DNA from: Isoetes taiwanensis
Taxonomy: Eukaryota; Streptophyta; Lycopodiopsida; Isoetales; Isoetaceae
Assembly (NCBI GenBank): GCA_021234155.1
Contig: JAJEKV010000041.1
Location: 11,602,689-11,666,688 of the forward strand
Reading direction: 5' to 3'
DNA: 64,000 nucleotides
Shown: piece by piece, positions 10,450 to 21,310 of the stretch
Numbering within the stretch: position 1 is the first letter of the stretch
Layout: each line of letters opens with the position of its first letter
Translations under genes and position numbers: made by a program
Notes under the pieces: generated by a model
What the model saw: the letters and a program-made list of their open reading frames with translations, nothing else
Told to the model about the DNA's origin: nothing
Databases searched by the model: none

Positions 10450-11640
10450 AGAAGGAAGGCAACTTGTTATACCATAAGAACAAGTTGTGCGTGCGAGAAT
10501 CATCGGGTGTAAGGAAGTTGATCCTCCATGACACGCTGTGACCCAATACGGGCCATGCGGGATTCATGAAAACATATTTCAAAGCGCAGCAAAGGCTATT
10601 ATTGGCCGGGAATGAAGAAGCAAATAGCTCGCTACATCAAGGAATGTCGGCTATGCCGCCAGACGGCGGAGCAGCTTCTCGAATTCGAGGGGCATTAGGA
10701 GCCATTAGCGGTGCCAAACGCTAAGTGGGAGGTAATCGGCATGGATTTCATCACGGGACTCCCAAGAACGACAAGAGGCAAAGGATGCCTTGATGGTAGT
10801 GGTCGACAAGTTGTCGAAGATGGCACATTTTGTGCCTTGCGGGACCACAGATCTGACTATGGATCACGACAAAAGCTCTTCACCAAAGAGATCTTTGGGG
10901 CTTCATGGCATGCCAAGGGAGATTATCTCCCAAAGGATCCGAAGTTCATGAGTGCCTTTTGGCAAGACCTCTTCGCTGACGATTCAGACCAAGCTATCCA
11001 TGAGCACGCGGCGTATCATCCTCGACGGATGGCGGGGCCGGAGAGCGGACCAACGCGGGATCTTAGAAGATATGCTAAGAAACTATGTCTGGAATAAGCA
11101 AAGTATGTGGGAAGAATTTATTCACTTGGTGGAGTTTGCATACAATAGCACCAAGCAGGAATCGTCCCAAATGTCGCCATTTATGATCAATTATGGCTAT
11201 CAGTGCCTAACTCCAGACACTTGGCACAACCCCGTGTCAAAAGTAGAAGTTTCGCAGCAGATGTTGGCCGATATGCAGCAGCTCGTGGAAGAAGTTCGAG
11301 GTTATCTGCTAGCAGCAAGAAGTCGTCAGAAGAGCATCGCCGACAAGCATCGAACAGTCAGAGAGTTCAAAGTTGGAGATGATGTATGGCTCAAGATAAA
11401 GGTGAAGCAGGCGAAGCTCAGGATTGGCAATTGCAAGAAGCTTGCTCCAAGGTGGGCTGGACCCTTCAGAATAATCAAGAGAGTAGGTAATCAATCCTAC
11501 AAGTTAGAATTGCCAGCACACCTAAAGATTCATAAGGTCTTCCACGTGAGTTTGTTGAAGAAGCATACTCCAAATCCAGACGAAGTCTTGGACACTCCAA
11601 CGTTGTTGGAAATGGCTGAGGGAAAACCGAAATAGTTCGA
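10450..11640 (+). pseudogene. Integrase of element 1 (227-codon open segment at 10952-11635)
   Basis: Inserts the cDNA into the chromosome. The N-terminal HHCC zinc domain is traceable as HAGFMKTYFK, YYWPGMKK and a C..C pair in ECRLCRQ at 10645-10665. The catalytic core starts at WEVIGMDFITGLPRT (10725-10770). The second Asp block (KFMSAFWQDL) lies near 10940-10970 and the ILEDML block near 11060-11080, both in damaged frames. The open segment 10952-11635 carries EFIHLVEFAYNST and then the C-terminal GPY/F-type module PRWAGPFRIIKRVG and KVFHVSLLKKH. That is the longest uninterrupted reading frame in the element. Confidence 0.88.
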
Positions 11641-11840
11641 AATAATTCTTGATAAAGCTTTCAAGAAAGACAAAGGAGGTCGGAGTTCCTCCAATACTTG
11701 GTCAAGTGGAAACACTTGCCAGTGGAAGACGCGACGTGGGTACTTAAGAAGGATTTAGTAAAGCGGTACCACTTTATGGAGCAATGGGGACGGCAAGGTC
11801 ATCTCAAGAAATCGGCTCGGGCATGTCGATTTGTGTAGGT
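11641..11840 (+). pseudogene. Integrase-linked chromodomain of element 1
   Basis: A chromatin-targeting domain at the integrase C-terminus, as in chromoviruses. Reading across a frameshift near 11690 gives YLVKWKHLPVEDATWV, the core chromodomain pattern (LVKWK..P.EDATW), followed by DLVKRYHFMEQWG. The same domain occurs in element 2 at about 50330-50480 on the minus strand. Confidence 0.8.
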
Positions 11841-12671
11841 TAATTCTTGTATAGATTAATCACGATGCAACCTATGCTTGGTATGGGTGATGCGTTGTTA
11901 CCGATGATGAGACCACTACGGTGATCTCTAGGGCGGGTGTAATGTCAATGTAGGCATGGCCGCGTTTCGCGATGGTGAGTGGAAGGTAGATTAGAAAGTC
12001 TACCGTCCCGCGGAAGGAGACGACCTCGAGAGAAAAAGAGGTCATTAAGGAATGCATTGATAGGGAAAGCACCTTTAGCCCCATATATGCTTTGATAGGA
12101 GGAATCCATCCTTCGCCTCCATGAGAAGGATATCCTCCTGTTGGGCAACTAGAGGTGTAGGCATGAGCTGCATATAGGCATATAGGCGCTGTCTAATGGC
12201 CATTATGGAAGATTCATCCTCTTCCTACGCCGGGAGATTAGCCATGCATTCATGTAGATAGGTGGGGTGGTCACCATATAACCAAAATTTATTAAATAAT
12301 TAAAACGGTACTAACGTAGTGTCGACCTGCAGGCCAGTAGAGCGCTCCGGAGGGCAAGGAGGTCGAGCTACGAAGACTTGCAACACAAGTTTTGTTGGAA
12401 TGTGTTGCAAGGAATGAAGAGTACCTCGGACAATAATTATAGATACGAAATGTTGAAATTTTGTCTAACTTAAGATAGTGAATAACTTGTTAATGGTGCT
12501 ATGAATTGATAAGTATTCCATAGTATAATGACGTAATAATGTTTTAAAAATATTACCTTAGGGTAATCCTGGTAAATGTATAACTATAATATTTATGCAT
12601 CACGTTGATTGCGCATTGCGATTAGGAAGATCCCAAGGTGGGGAGACCCACGATGTTTGGACGGCATCAAT
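11841..12671 (+). other. 3' untranslated region of element 1
   Basis: Non-coding. The segment around 12215-12290 (GCCATGCATTCATGTAGATA and GGTGGGGTGGTCACCATATA) is matched in inverted orientation by 49875-49930 of element 2, confirming that the elements are sisters. No ORF worth calling. Confidence 0.7.
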
Positions 12672-12673
12672 TC

Positions 12674-12686
12674 AAATTGGGGAGAA
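12674..12686 (+). promoter_or_regulatory. Polypurine tract of element 1
   Basis: AAATTGGGGAGAA directly precedes the TGTGGCG start of the 3' LTR, as expected for the plus-strand primer. Confidence 0.85.
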
Positions 12687-14247
12687 TGTGGCGTTCCAAA
12701 GACAAAGATAACGGTCCCAAGGCGATATCAGATCGCCAGAATCACTTGCATTACCACCCGACCGACGTGGTAATGCCAACGGATAGCAGGTAAGTAGCCC
12801 TAGGGGCAACTTGCTTAGAGTGTTCATATATTATTAATGTGCACATGTGCACATTAATGAGGGCACACCTTTCCATGTTGGCATATTTTGCCCACCTAGC
12901 CATTAAAGGCAAGTGGGGCCTTTCCAATTATCCACATGCCAAATTGGGTAATTGGAAACCCTAGCCTAAACCCCCCATGTCTATTTAGGGTAGGAAAACC
13001 CTAGCTTGCTAGTTTTTCGTCCTTAGGGTTTTAGAGCTCATTTTTGGCTGCCCCTAAGAGCCAAAACCGCCTCTCCCGTGACACGCCTCGAGCTAATTGC
13101 GCCATCGGTTTTCCGAATTCGATGGCTCCGGCAGGGATGGTTGAACTCGAGTCGAGGAGGAGCCACTCAAGGATCAGTATTTGGTCAATTTAATAGCTTA
13201 AACCGTCTTCTAGTCATAGAATCAAAGTAGGTTTAGACTATTAAATTGCCCATAGTAGCTATCTAGATCTTAGATCTCGGACACTAACTAAAGAACCTAA
13301 CTCTATGATTAGATCTAGTTCTTTAGTTCTTACGTGATATATTTGGATGATGTATCTCTGCGTGAACTCCTTGTATTGGGAAGGGGGTAGAGGCCCTAAA
13401 GCTTGTAGTTGATGCTCCTAGAGTAGCCTCTAGCACACCTGTAGATTCGCCTGTGTACAAGAGCCACACCAGTTTGTGGGTGAAGGGCCGACCGCTAAGA
13501 AGGAGGTTCATGTCCTAGCTCTTGAACGATCCCCCGGTGTGTAAAGCCCTACGGGGATCATTGTGACTAGGTCTAATGGCTTACCACCGAAAAGTGGGTA
13601 AGGCATGGGCTCGACACAGCGTGAAGTGGTGTACACTTTCCAGTGGGTTTGGTCGAATCACGGGCGGTGGCCTCTAGTCACCTTGAGTTAGCATGTAGAT
13701 CTCTGCGGAGGGAGTGATCCCTACCGCCTCGGAGGCGGGAGGATGAGACCGGGGAATAGCCCCTTGGCTATGCATCCGTGAGGCTCTGATCGAGTCCCGA
13801 CACTTTTCGACCTACCGCAAAGTGTGCAGGTGAGGGGCGGATGGAGTGGACAACCCTATGCCATGTTCTTATGCCACCAAATCCATTGCCATGAATTGCG
13901 CCCGCAATGAACTCGAGACCCAAGCCGTCACCATCCCTTTGAGTCCGAGCCTTGGGTAGGATTCCCTATGTGATGTGCCGATCTTTGTCTATGCAGATAT
14001 GTGGAGGACCATCCTTCGTGATGGTCATATGATGTTGATGTATGTACTAATCGACATGTATGTTTACGCTTCGCTAGCCTAGGTAGGCCCCGAGGGAGAC
14101 GGGGTAAAGGACCCTTCATTCTTCCCATCGAACTCTTCAAGGTTGCAGTGATACGTGGAGGGCCCTATATTAGCATGGAGCTGGTATGGGGGATGAACTC
14201 CTGTTTGTATACGGTGAGTGCACCGTATATGAGTAGGGGACGTCACA
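12687..14247 (+). repeat. 3' LTR of element 1
   Basis: 1.56 kb, starting TGTGGCGTTCC and ending GGGGACGTCACA. It contains the conserved 26-bp palindrome at 12833-12858. A perfect terminal hairpin, ATACGGTG AGTG CACCGTAT, lies at 14209-14228, 19 bp before the end. Element 3 and element 2 carry hairpins at the same place. Confidence 0.93.
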
Positions 14248-14863
14248 GTGGTCATCATTTACTTACATGTCATGGAGAGTAAGACATAAACCAACATGAG
14301 CATTTAGTATTAAGAGCATTCGGACCATTCATATTAGATTTGAGATTTGAATAGTCAGTATCATGTAAGACTGGTGTAGTTACAAAGTATATAGTGGTCA
14401 TCATTTACTTACATGTCATGGAGAGTAAGACATAAACCAACATGAGCACTTTGCATCAAGAGCATTGGGACCATCCGTATTAGATTTGAGATTTGAATAG
14501 TCAGTATTATATAAGACTGGTGTAGTTGTCAACAAGAGGGAAAACTCAGATGAAGAAAAAAAGGCCAAATACCACCTTTTTGCAAAACGAGATTCGAATA
14601 TCTTTACAACTCTTCAAGTGAGAGGAGAAAAACAAAAATTATCTATCTTGATGTTGATCCTCATGTTATGTGGTTCAGTTTTTTGTGTTCTTGGGCCTAC
14701 AAGCTTAAAACGTATATGCCCATTTTCTTTTACAATGTCTGATGATGAGCTAGACCCCATATTTTGCTTTAGGGTTATGGAAGAAACTAGAGAGTGCCTA
14801 TAATTTGGAGATATCCGGAGGGAGTAACGGCCCAGAATCATGGCGAGTATGATCTTGGCCTCC
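14248..14863. repeat. Duplicated block, copy 1, right half, with an internal 150-bp tandem duplication
   Basis: Continues the match to 25256-25741 after element 1. The unit GTGGTCATCATTTACTTAC ... TGTAGTT occurs twice in tandem, at about 14248-14391 and 14393-14530; the second copy begins with the phrase AAAGTATATAGTGG that also stands left of element 1 at 1146-1158. The similarity ends abruptly at about 14863 inside the P450 last exon. Confidence 0.82.
14614..14863 (-). pseudogene. P450 3'-end fragment
   Basis: Minus-strand copy of the last ~50 codons of the P450 at 25596, reading ILAMILGRYSLRISPNYRHS. A single missing C in the LKPKYG region shifts the frame, giving LKQNMG and extra codons. 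No upstream P450 exons are present: the match stops at GAGTATGATCTTGGCCTCC. It is a truncated duplicate that was never a full gene here. Confidence 0.88.
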
Positions 14864-15429
14864 TCTTGGTGATACTTCTTTTCAAATACTACCCTTTCCT
14901 ATTTTGAATTTTGAGTTCTAATTTTAGATTCTTGTGCCTCCCCAATATTCGGCATAATTCCTTTACCGATCAGTTACTTTATTGGCGTGTCCCTTTGCTA
15001 CTGTTGTTTTATAGTGTTCGTCCAATTCATCTTGTTGTCCACCTTGTCATACTTAGGCTGACGAACGAAAGCGACTCTAGCAGCCTGTTGTAACAGTTTT
15101 TAGCCTTCAGTGGAGGAGATCCGAACTTTTTGCTAAAAGATGATGGTGCAGAGCCACTCTAACAGCTTGTTAAGTGTTATGGAGCACCGGTGGTAGGACC
15201 ACACTGTCATGCTTTGTTACAAAGCATTGCCGATCCATTGTTTTATATAAAAAGGACAACTTTTAAGTCCATTCCTACCTTCTTTGAGTTTCCATGACTT
15301 ATTAACTTGATAGATTCGCTCCTAGAATTTTCATTGCTATATGTGTCTACATCTTCTTAGCATTTAGTGGTATTGCTACATTTATCTAATAGCTCCATTC
15401 ATGATTGATGATACACTTTCCATGTGTAG
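14864..15429. other. Unassigned spacer
   Basis: AT-rich, with no gene, clear repeat family or terminal repeats recognised. Two weak echoes of a GACTCTAGCAGCCTGTTG word occur at 15070 and 15155. Confidence 0.5.
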
Positions 15430-17450
15430 GAGTCTAGCAAGAAATTCATTGGTTTCTCCTTCAGATCCTGGACAAACATATATAAGTTAGAGATTATCTC
15501 TGAAATAGCTCTCCATTTGCGCCAATCTCATTCGAAACATAGCTCGATTGAATGGTTATAAGAAGAATTATTGTATTGAGCGATTGGAAAGCAACAAAAG
15601 AACTCTAATTCAGCCCAAGAACTGATGTTTTTTCCTTCAATTCTTGATCAAACATAGCTCAATTAAGTATCTACGAAAAGGCCTCTGTGAAAGCTTTACA
15701 TTGACACAAATTTTAGCTGAAACATAGCTGTTGTTGCTTTATTATAAGAATAATTGTATCTCTTACAATTGGAAAGCATCAACACTCTAAAGCTAACTAT
15801 AAATTTGTTGACTTCTGCTTCAAATCTTGGTCAAACTAGGAATACTAAATATCCCTGGAAAGGGCTCTATAAGAACAGAGCCTAAAACAGAGCTCCATTC
15901 GAATAGTTATTAGAAAAAATGTAATACCAAATCATAGGAAAGCAACAAAACCCTAAATTTGACAATAAGTTTCTATTTGTATCTCCAAATATTGGATCAA
16001 CATAGGCAAATTTGATATTCTGGAAAGAGCTCTGTGTGTGCTTCTCAGTGGTACAAATTCTAAAGTAGAGGTCTGATTGAACAGTTATGGGAAAGAAATG
16101 TAATGTCAAGCCATAGAAAAGCAACAAAACCCTAAATCCAACTGTAAATTTACTATTTTCACCCTCAAATCTTAGCCAAACATATGCAAATTAGATATCT
16201 CTGAAACTGACTCTGCTAGAGCTTTCCATTGCCATAAATTTCACCTGAAACAGAGCTCTGTATTGAACAGTTATGAGAAAAAATGTAATACCGAGTCATT
16301 AAAAAACAACAAACCCTAAATTTGACTGAATTTACTGAAATCTTAGCCAAACATAGGCAATTTAGATATTCTTGGAAAGGGCTCTGTAAGCACAAATTTC
16401 ATCTTAAACAGAGCTCCAGTTGAACAGTTGTGAGAAAAAATATAATGCCAAGTCATTGAAATGTGATAAAACACTCATCCGGATGTTGTGTCTTCTTATT
16501 TTGTGCGGTCTTGTTACCGGGTGCTGGCTATTCATGACACTCTGCGCCCTTCAGGCAAGTGGTCTCTGGAGCTTCCAGGTTCTCGATGGCGCTTGGTTTG
16601 GACGTGGACATGGAGCTCACTTCCCCCACCGAAGGTTAGGGTGCTTGGCGGGGTGGTGCCACCGGCGAGATGGGGTGAATGCCCTTGTGAGTCAGTTTAG
16701 GGTGGGTGTGAGCCCTCTCTGCCCTTGTTGTGGCCTTCATCGTGAGACTGTGGAGCATTGTCTGGTTTTATGCCCTCACTTGCAGCCTGCCTGGGATTGG
16801 GTCAGGGCTCTGTTTTAGGTGAGATTGACTAGCCAGCAGTTGCTGCTTCATGTGTATCCTGGTGGTTGGCCGCTCTTGCGGCAACAAGCCTTGCATTTGT
16901 GCGTGGCTTGGTTGGTGTGGCTGATTTGGAAGCGGGCGGTTTGTGGATCTTCGGGGGATTCAAGCGACTGCGGCCTCTCTCGATTCTCGACTTCGGTACA
17001 AGCTATTTCAAAGCTTCACGGTGTTCAGGGATTAGTAGAGCGGAAGTTTGCCATTTGGCGGGACTTCTTGGGTGTTGTAGATGGTGATGGTCGGTTTTAT
17101 GCAATGATAGAGTTGCGATTTTTTTTCGTGAGTTTGTTGTGGAGTGTCGAGGTATCGCTGTCTCTTTGGGGCAGTTCTCCTTCCTCCTCACTTGCTTTGT
17201 AACATTACCATTCTTTTAATATATTGATGACACAGTTCTTCAAAAAAAAAAAAAAAAAAAAGTGACAAAACCCTAAATCTGGGCAGAAATTTGCTGTTTC
17301 CACTATCAAATCTTCTCAAAACATAGGCAAACTAGATATCCCTGGAAAGATCTCAGAGAGATCTTTCTATTAACGCTGTCTCACCTGGAATAGAGCTATG
17401 GATCAAAAATTACGATAAAAACAAAAATACTGACATGAAAATTGCACGTT
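15430..17450. repeat. Diverged ~180-bp tandem array
   Basis: Seven copies of a unit whose anchors recur at a regular interval. The anchor AAGCAACAAAACCCTAAAT or a variant is at about 15588, 15770, 15938, 16117, 16299 and, after the LINE, 17265. The anchor TCTTGGCCAAACATA or a variant is at about 15465, 15645, 15824, 15988, 16170, 16341 and 17311. Spacing is 168-182 bp. Each unit also has GAAAGGGCTCT and CAGAGCTCC words. It is satellite-like but old, with roughly 15-30 percent divergence by eye, and has no reading frame. Confidence 0.8.
16455..17260 (+). mobile_element. 5'-truncated LINE fragment with poly(A) tail
   Basis: Inserted inside a unit of the 180-bp array. It encodes the C-terminal zinc-binding domain of plant non-LTR reverse transcriptases: CPCCGLHRETVEHCLVLCPH at about 16717-16775, interrupted by a stop at 16817, then VAWLVWLIWKRAV at 16903-16940. 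It ends TTC followed by about 20 A at 17241-17260. The flanks GTGATAAAAC (16462) and GTGACAAAAC (17262) form an imperfect 10-bp target duplication. The catalytic RT part is missing. Confidence 0.85.
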
Positions 17451-18475
17451 TTCTCTCTCTAGCGCCTCTCTCTCTAATGCCTCTAATAACTTACCAATCT
17501 GTCACTTCACAACTACCAATGCCACTGTTATGCAAGTTAGTTGCTATCATGTGATGTATGGAACAACTAGTCACTTCACAACTGCGAAGAGCAATGTTGT
17601 ACAAGTTGCTATTTATGCAATTAGCCAATTCACAACTACCAATCGCTTTAGTTGCTATTTATGCATATGCAACTAGTTCTCTTATAAAAATGATGTTATG
17701 ACCCTAGCTCCAAATAAGCCATCAACCATTCATTGCGGGATATTCTACGTGCCCTCAAAAAGAAAGATGGTATGTAAAAATTGTATATTAATATGTAACG
17801 TTTGTGTGCACAAAACGATTATCTCATATTTACGCTACCCAAGCGGTTAAAAATGAAGAAACATTCATGTAAACCTCTAAGAAAATTGATTCGTTACCAT
17901 TTCTTGGATGACTTTATGCTATTGGACTCCCATGACATGAATTCCTTTTGTCAAACATAAGGATCCAAACACGTATTTAAGATGATGCTTGAGCTTGAGT
18001 TTTACTTTCTCACCATAGTGATGAAATTTGAGGCATAGAGGATGGACCAAAATAGAGATGTCTTTTGGGCCATCTATCACTGCCTTGTAAATACTTTTGC
18101 CCTTATCTACATGAGTGATTGTTCTCTTAATTGTTTGTTTCTTTCTAGATCTAGAGATGAAAATGGATGGGTAGTTGAGTTTGCTTTGCTTTAATGAAGA
18201 TTTGTGGTATTTAGACTCTTTTCTTGATATGACTAAGGACGACTAGTTGCATTTGAGAGTGCACAATAATTTATGTATCATATATCAGTCCTCTACATTT
18301 GGGTTAATCTAACCACTATCAAAATTAAAGAGTCCAGCATTTTCAAATGATGCATTACAGATGGGCGTTTTGGTATTGCAAATCACTGTTGTTGTATTGT
18401 AACCAATCTTTTTTAATCCATGTCTGATAGAAATATATGCTATCTAAATAGTTATGAAATTGCAGTTAGATGCCA
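17451..18475. other. Unassigned spacer with weak minus-strand coding traces
   Basis: Between the array and the old leader copy. A minus-strand stretch near 18130-17850 reads plausibly (VDKGKSIYKAVIDGPKDIS) but I cannot assign it. In element 1 the gag gene follows ORF-B, so this could be decayed gag of the same old element; that is speculation. Confidence 0.3.
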
Positions 18476-19355
18476 CTAACCAATCGTCATAGTTGTAGGT
18501 CTAATTGGTGCAGGATAGAGGGCCTTTAGAAGTGTAGCCACCCTTACAACATGAGGATATGCCACTGAAGTCTCGTAGTCTATATTGAACTTTCTGATTC
18601 GCTGGTCTATTGAGTGTCGTGTAGGCAATGTTTCTTCACTAAATGTTGCCCATATGTTCAAGGGTGCTATGACCACTTACAATATAACTTGACACAATTG
18701 GGTACATCTTCGTTATAAGTTAAAGTTGTGCTAGGCTCTGACCCTGCAATATTATCAAGCAATGTATCGGACTTCAAAAATATACAACTTGTCTAATCCT
18801 TTGCTTCCTTCGGTTCTTCATTAGAATCTGCTTCAATAAGGTCTTCAACATCCTCCTGTTGGTCCTCTACCATCTCTTCTCCATGTTCCCTAGAGTACTC
18901 ATACTCTAGGATATGGTCATCTGCACCTAGAGTCTAAGGATTCAGCATTGATTGGTTGGATAGAGGGTTCTCCTACCATAGTCTGGGCTCTATGATATAA
19001 GAATATGGCTAAGATAGCACTGTTGGAAAAACACCTTTTCCTTTAACACTCATAATCATGTAGTCTGGCATGTGTGTGGCTCTATTCCCTAGAAGCTTAG
19101 AAATGTTGGGTACATGGTCCAAGGCTGCTTGCGAGGAGGTCTTGGTTACAAAGTATCCTATGCAAGGGGGTAGCTGTGTACACTGGAACTTATGTTTTGC
19201 TGGAATTCTAGCATGACTTGCTGATAAAAATAGTTTACAGCTAAGGTAACTGACAAATCAAGTTCCTTTTCGAAAATACTGTAGACTAGGTTCACATCTA
19301 CCTCAAAGACATAGGCTGAAGCATTGAATCGGCTCTTGAATGAAGAAGTTGCCAT
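18476..19355 (-). pseudogene. ORF-B, old third copy
   Basis: Minus-strand homologue of the accessory leader gene ORF-B. It starts MATSSFKSRFNASAYVFEVD at 19355, like MATS-F in element 2. A frameshift near 19170 leads to QLPPCIGYFVTKTSSQAALD and HVPNISKLLGNRATHMPDY, aligning with QLPPCVGYFVP and DVPNIAKYL in element 2. An acidic stretch (DDHILEYEYSREHGEEMVED) follows near 18920-18860, in the position of the Glu-rich middle of element 1. The C-terminal part at 18676-18476 is a weaker match. No LTR or pol was recognised beside it, so it is an ancient, truncated relative. Confidence 0.6.
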
Positions 19356-19429
19356 GCTGGATCGCTAGCTGTCATTGTGAAATTTTGGAATTTTAGTATT
19401 TGGGATATTTGAGTCATTTTGAGATGCAG

Positions 19430-19437
19430 TTTTATAT
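19430..19437 (-). promoter_or_regulatory. Candidate TATA box of the old ORF-B copy
   Basis: ATATAAAA on the minus strand, 75 bp upstream of the ATG at 19355, matching in position the TATAAATAG boxes of elements 1 and 2. A short AT-rich motif can occur by chance. Confidence 0.35.
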
Positions 19438-19558
19438 TTCTAGACTAATTAAATAAGCTAAACAAGAAGTAGACTCTCCAATGATCATATTACAACAAAT
19501 TTTAGGCAATTTGGAGTTGTCTAGATCAAGCTATAGGGGTTAAATATTTTGGACTATT

Positions 19559-19617
19559 CACAGCATGCACCTGGGCAGGTTTCAAAATTTTTGATAGTGC
19601 CAGCTACGCATGGTGTG
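19559..19617 (-). repeat. Leader hairpin, old copy, unit 1
   Basis: The arms CACAGCATGCACCTGGGCA (19559-19577) and TGCCAGCTACGCATGGTGTG (19598-19617) pair with few mismatches. It lies between ORF-B and ORF-A, like the hairpin pairs in elements 1 and 2, but with largely different sequence. Confidence 0.6.
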
Positions 19618-19768
19618 AGTGGTTAGTCTTAATGGTATTGAAATGAGGTCGAAACAAGAAAGTAAAGGCATATTCTTGCTCTATTCAAAGAGAAAAACTT
19701 GAATAGCAAAACTTGAATACATCTTCATATCTACAAAATTATGCTGCTAAGTGCCTCATTTGGGCAAC

Positions 19769-19830
19769 CACTCACACGATGCGCCATGTTTCAAAATTTT
19801 TGGAGAGGCTTCCTGCGCATGGTATGAGTG
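19769..19830 (-). repeat. Leader hairpin, old copy, unit 2
   Basis: A 16-bp stem: CACTCACACGATGCGC at 19769-19784 pairs with GCGCATGGTATGAGTG at 19815-19830, with only two mismatches. The flank TTTGGGCAAC aligns with TTTGGGCAAG next to the hairpin at 63723. Confidence 0.68.
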
Positions 19831-19989
19831 TCGTCTGGAACTCAAGGGGTTTTGCAATTCTTGCCTAGAAAAATTTATGCCATCATAACATAAGCTTACT
19901 CTTTATATTACTCAAAAAATTTCTACACATGGAATCAAAATTTTAATCATGAGATAAATTTTTGTTTATACTTTATGTTTTCGTCTTTT

Positions 19990-20500
19990 AATAAACCTAG
20001 CTAACTGCATGTCTCTGAGCATGCAAGTGACATGTCTGGCATGCAAACAGCGCACGCCAAGGAGTCTTCAAAATGTTGAATGATCTCCATTTCTAGTCTC
20101 TTGTAGCAGAAGCAACTTAATGTGTGTTACTCGTTTCTCTTTGTTGAATTCACACAGGATCTCTAGAACAAGACATTAAAACTTGTGTGTGGATCAAGAA
20201 AATCTATCTCTACTGGTAATGCTGCCTTTTTTCAAAGCTCGGGCAAATGGTAAGTCTCGCTCGTGCTCCCCCAGCTTCTTTGGCACTTTCTGTGGGTCTG
20301 ATGGCGGCTTCAAGTTGTTCATCTGCTTTGTTGGTCGTCTGCCTGTGATGAACCTTACCTTGTGAGCATTGTAGTACTCAGAATAAGCATTATATATCTT
20401 TTTGTAATGCATGTACTCTGCCATCTTGTTCATATACACCTTATCTGCCTTAAGATTTATGCTTTTGTCGTCGTCTTGCCTCCAGTATTCTTGTCTGCCA
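19990..20500 (-). pseudogene. ORF-A, old third copy
   Basis: Minus-strand homologue of ORF-A. The open stretch 20439-20194 reads MYMNKMAEYMHYKKIYNAYS, then EYYNAHKVRFITGRRPTKQ, aligning with ERKMREHEAYMKKWEAYNQY and VRFIEGGRP in element 1. Further down, KRVTH and, in another frame, QHFEDS (about 20080-20060) match KRVT of element 2 and QHFEDST of element 1. Order and spacing to ORF-B are preserved. The N-terminal third was not found. Confidence 0.6.
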
Positions 20501-21310
20501 CGTAGGGGATGGCAAGTATCAGAGATTGTAAGTCTCGATGAAAGAAATGTTTTCCCAAACTTCAGGCTAAATTATGAAATTGTTAATTTTCTTCCAATTT
20601 ACATTGTGTCAGATCTTTTGGGCAGCGAATTGCCATGAGCAGAAGGAAAGTTCCATAGGCATCTACATTTCTCCTATAAAAGTAATAGCATTTCCTATAA
20701 TGCTCGTATTGTGCATCTCTCATATGCATGTGATTCATTTCCAGAAACCAGAACAAAGTAACCATCTGATAGGTTGCACTACAAAATTCTATAGTCCACT
20801 ACATTTTCGTTGGAGGTATACCTGTTGATTTGAAAAAAACATATGCCTCTTTCTTATTATACCAAATAATTATCTATTTGCTGAATAACCTCTCCCAATG
20901 ACAATGGTGCCCTTTGTAATATTCTCACCTCAACCATATCAGACCTTGTATTAAATTTATATCTACAACTCTCTAGGTAATCTAACAAGCAGAAAATTAA
21001 GAATTAGCAGGTGCATAAAAATAATTGAGTCTAAATAAATCATGAAAAACCATGAAAAGCTCCAATGCTATCTCATTTAGCATTATAATCCCTTTCCAAA
21101 CTCTTATACCTGTTCCTGTGTGAGCTTGCAATAATTTCCAAATCATATTTAACATATAACTTCAAGCATATCGAAGAAAAAATATGATTACCAAAGAATC
21201 ATCTATTTCTTTGCTTCCAAACGTTCTAAAGTGCATAGCAGATAGTATTGCAATAAGGATCATCATTCGGTGCTTCGATCGGCTCCCGAAATTAAGTCCA
21301 GAAGCCAGCC

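Larger units (their letters stand above)
1161..14247 (+). mobile_element. Element 1: 13.1-kb Ty3/gypsy chromovirus-type LTR retrotransposon
   Basis: A complete but decayed LTR retrotransposon. The LTRs are 1161-2712 and 12687-14247, beginning TGTG and ending in CACA (right copy). The flanking 5-bp duplication GTGGT is at 1156-1160 and 14248-14252. In plus-strand order it has an initiator-Met primer-binding site, two accessory leader ORFs each with paired hairpins and a TATA box, then gag, protease, reverse transcriptase, RNase H, integrase with a GPF motif, a chromodomain and a polypurine tract. RT before integrase places it in Ty3/gypsy; the chromodomain at about 11690-11790 places it among chromoviruses. 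The length is far above the usual 5-9 kb of plant chromoviruses because of the 4.4-kb leader. Many frameshifts show it is not autonomous now. It inserted into the duplicated P450 flank, so it is younger than that duplication. Confidence 0.93.

Noticed and set aside
15938-17275. Interstitial telomeric repeat suspected from repeated ACCCTAAA words
   Set aside because: The word occurs once per ~180-bp unit and never in direct tandem, so it is part of the satellite unit.
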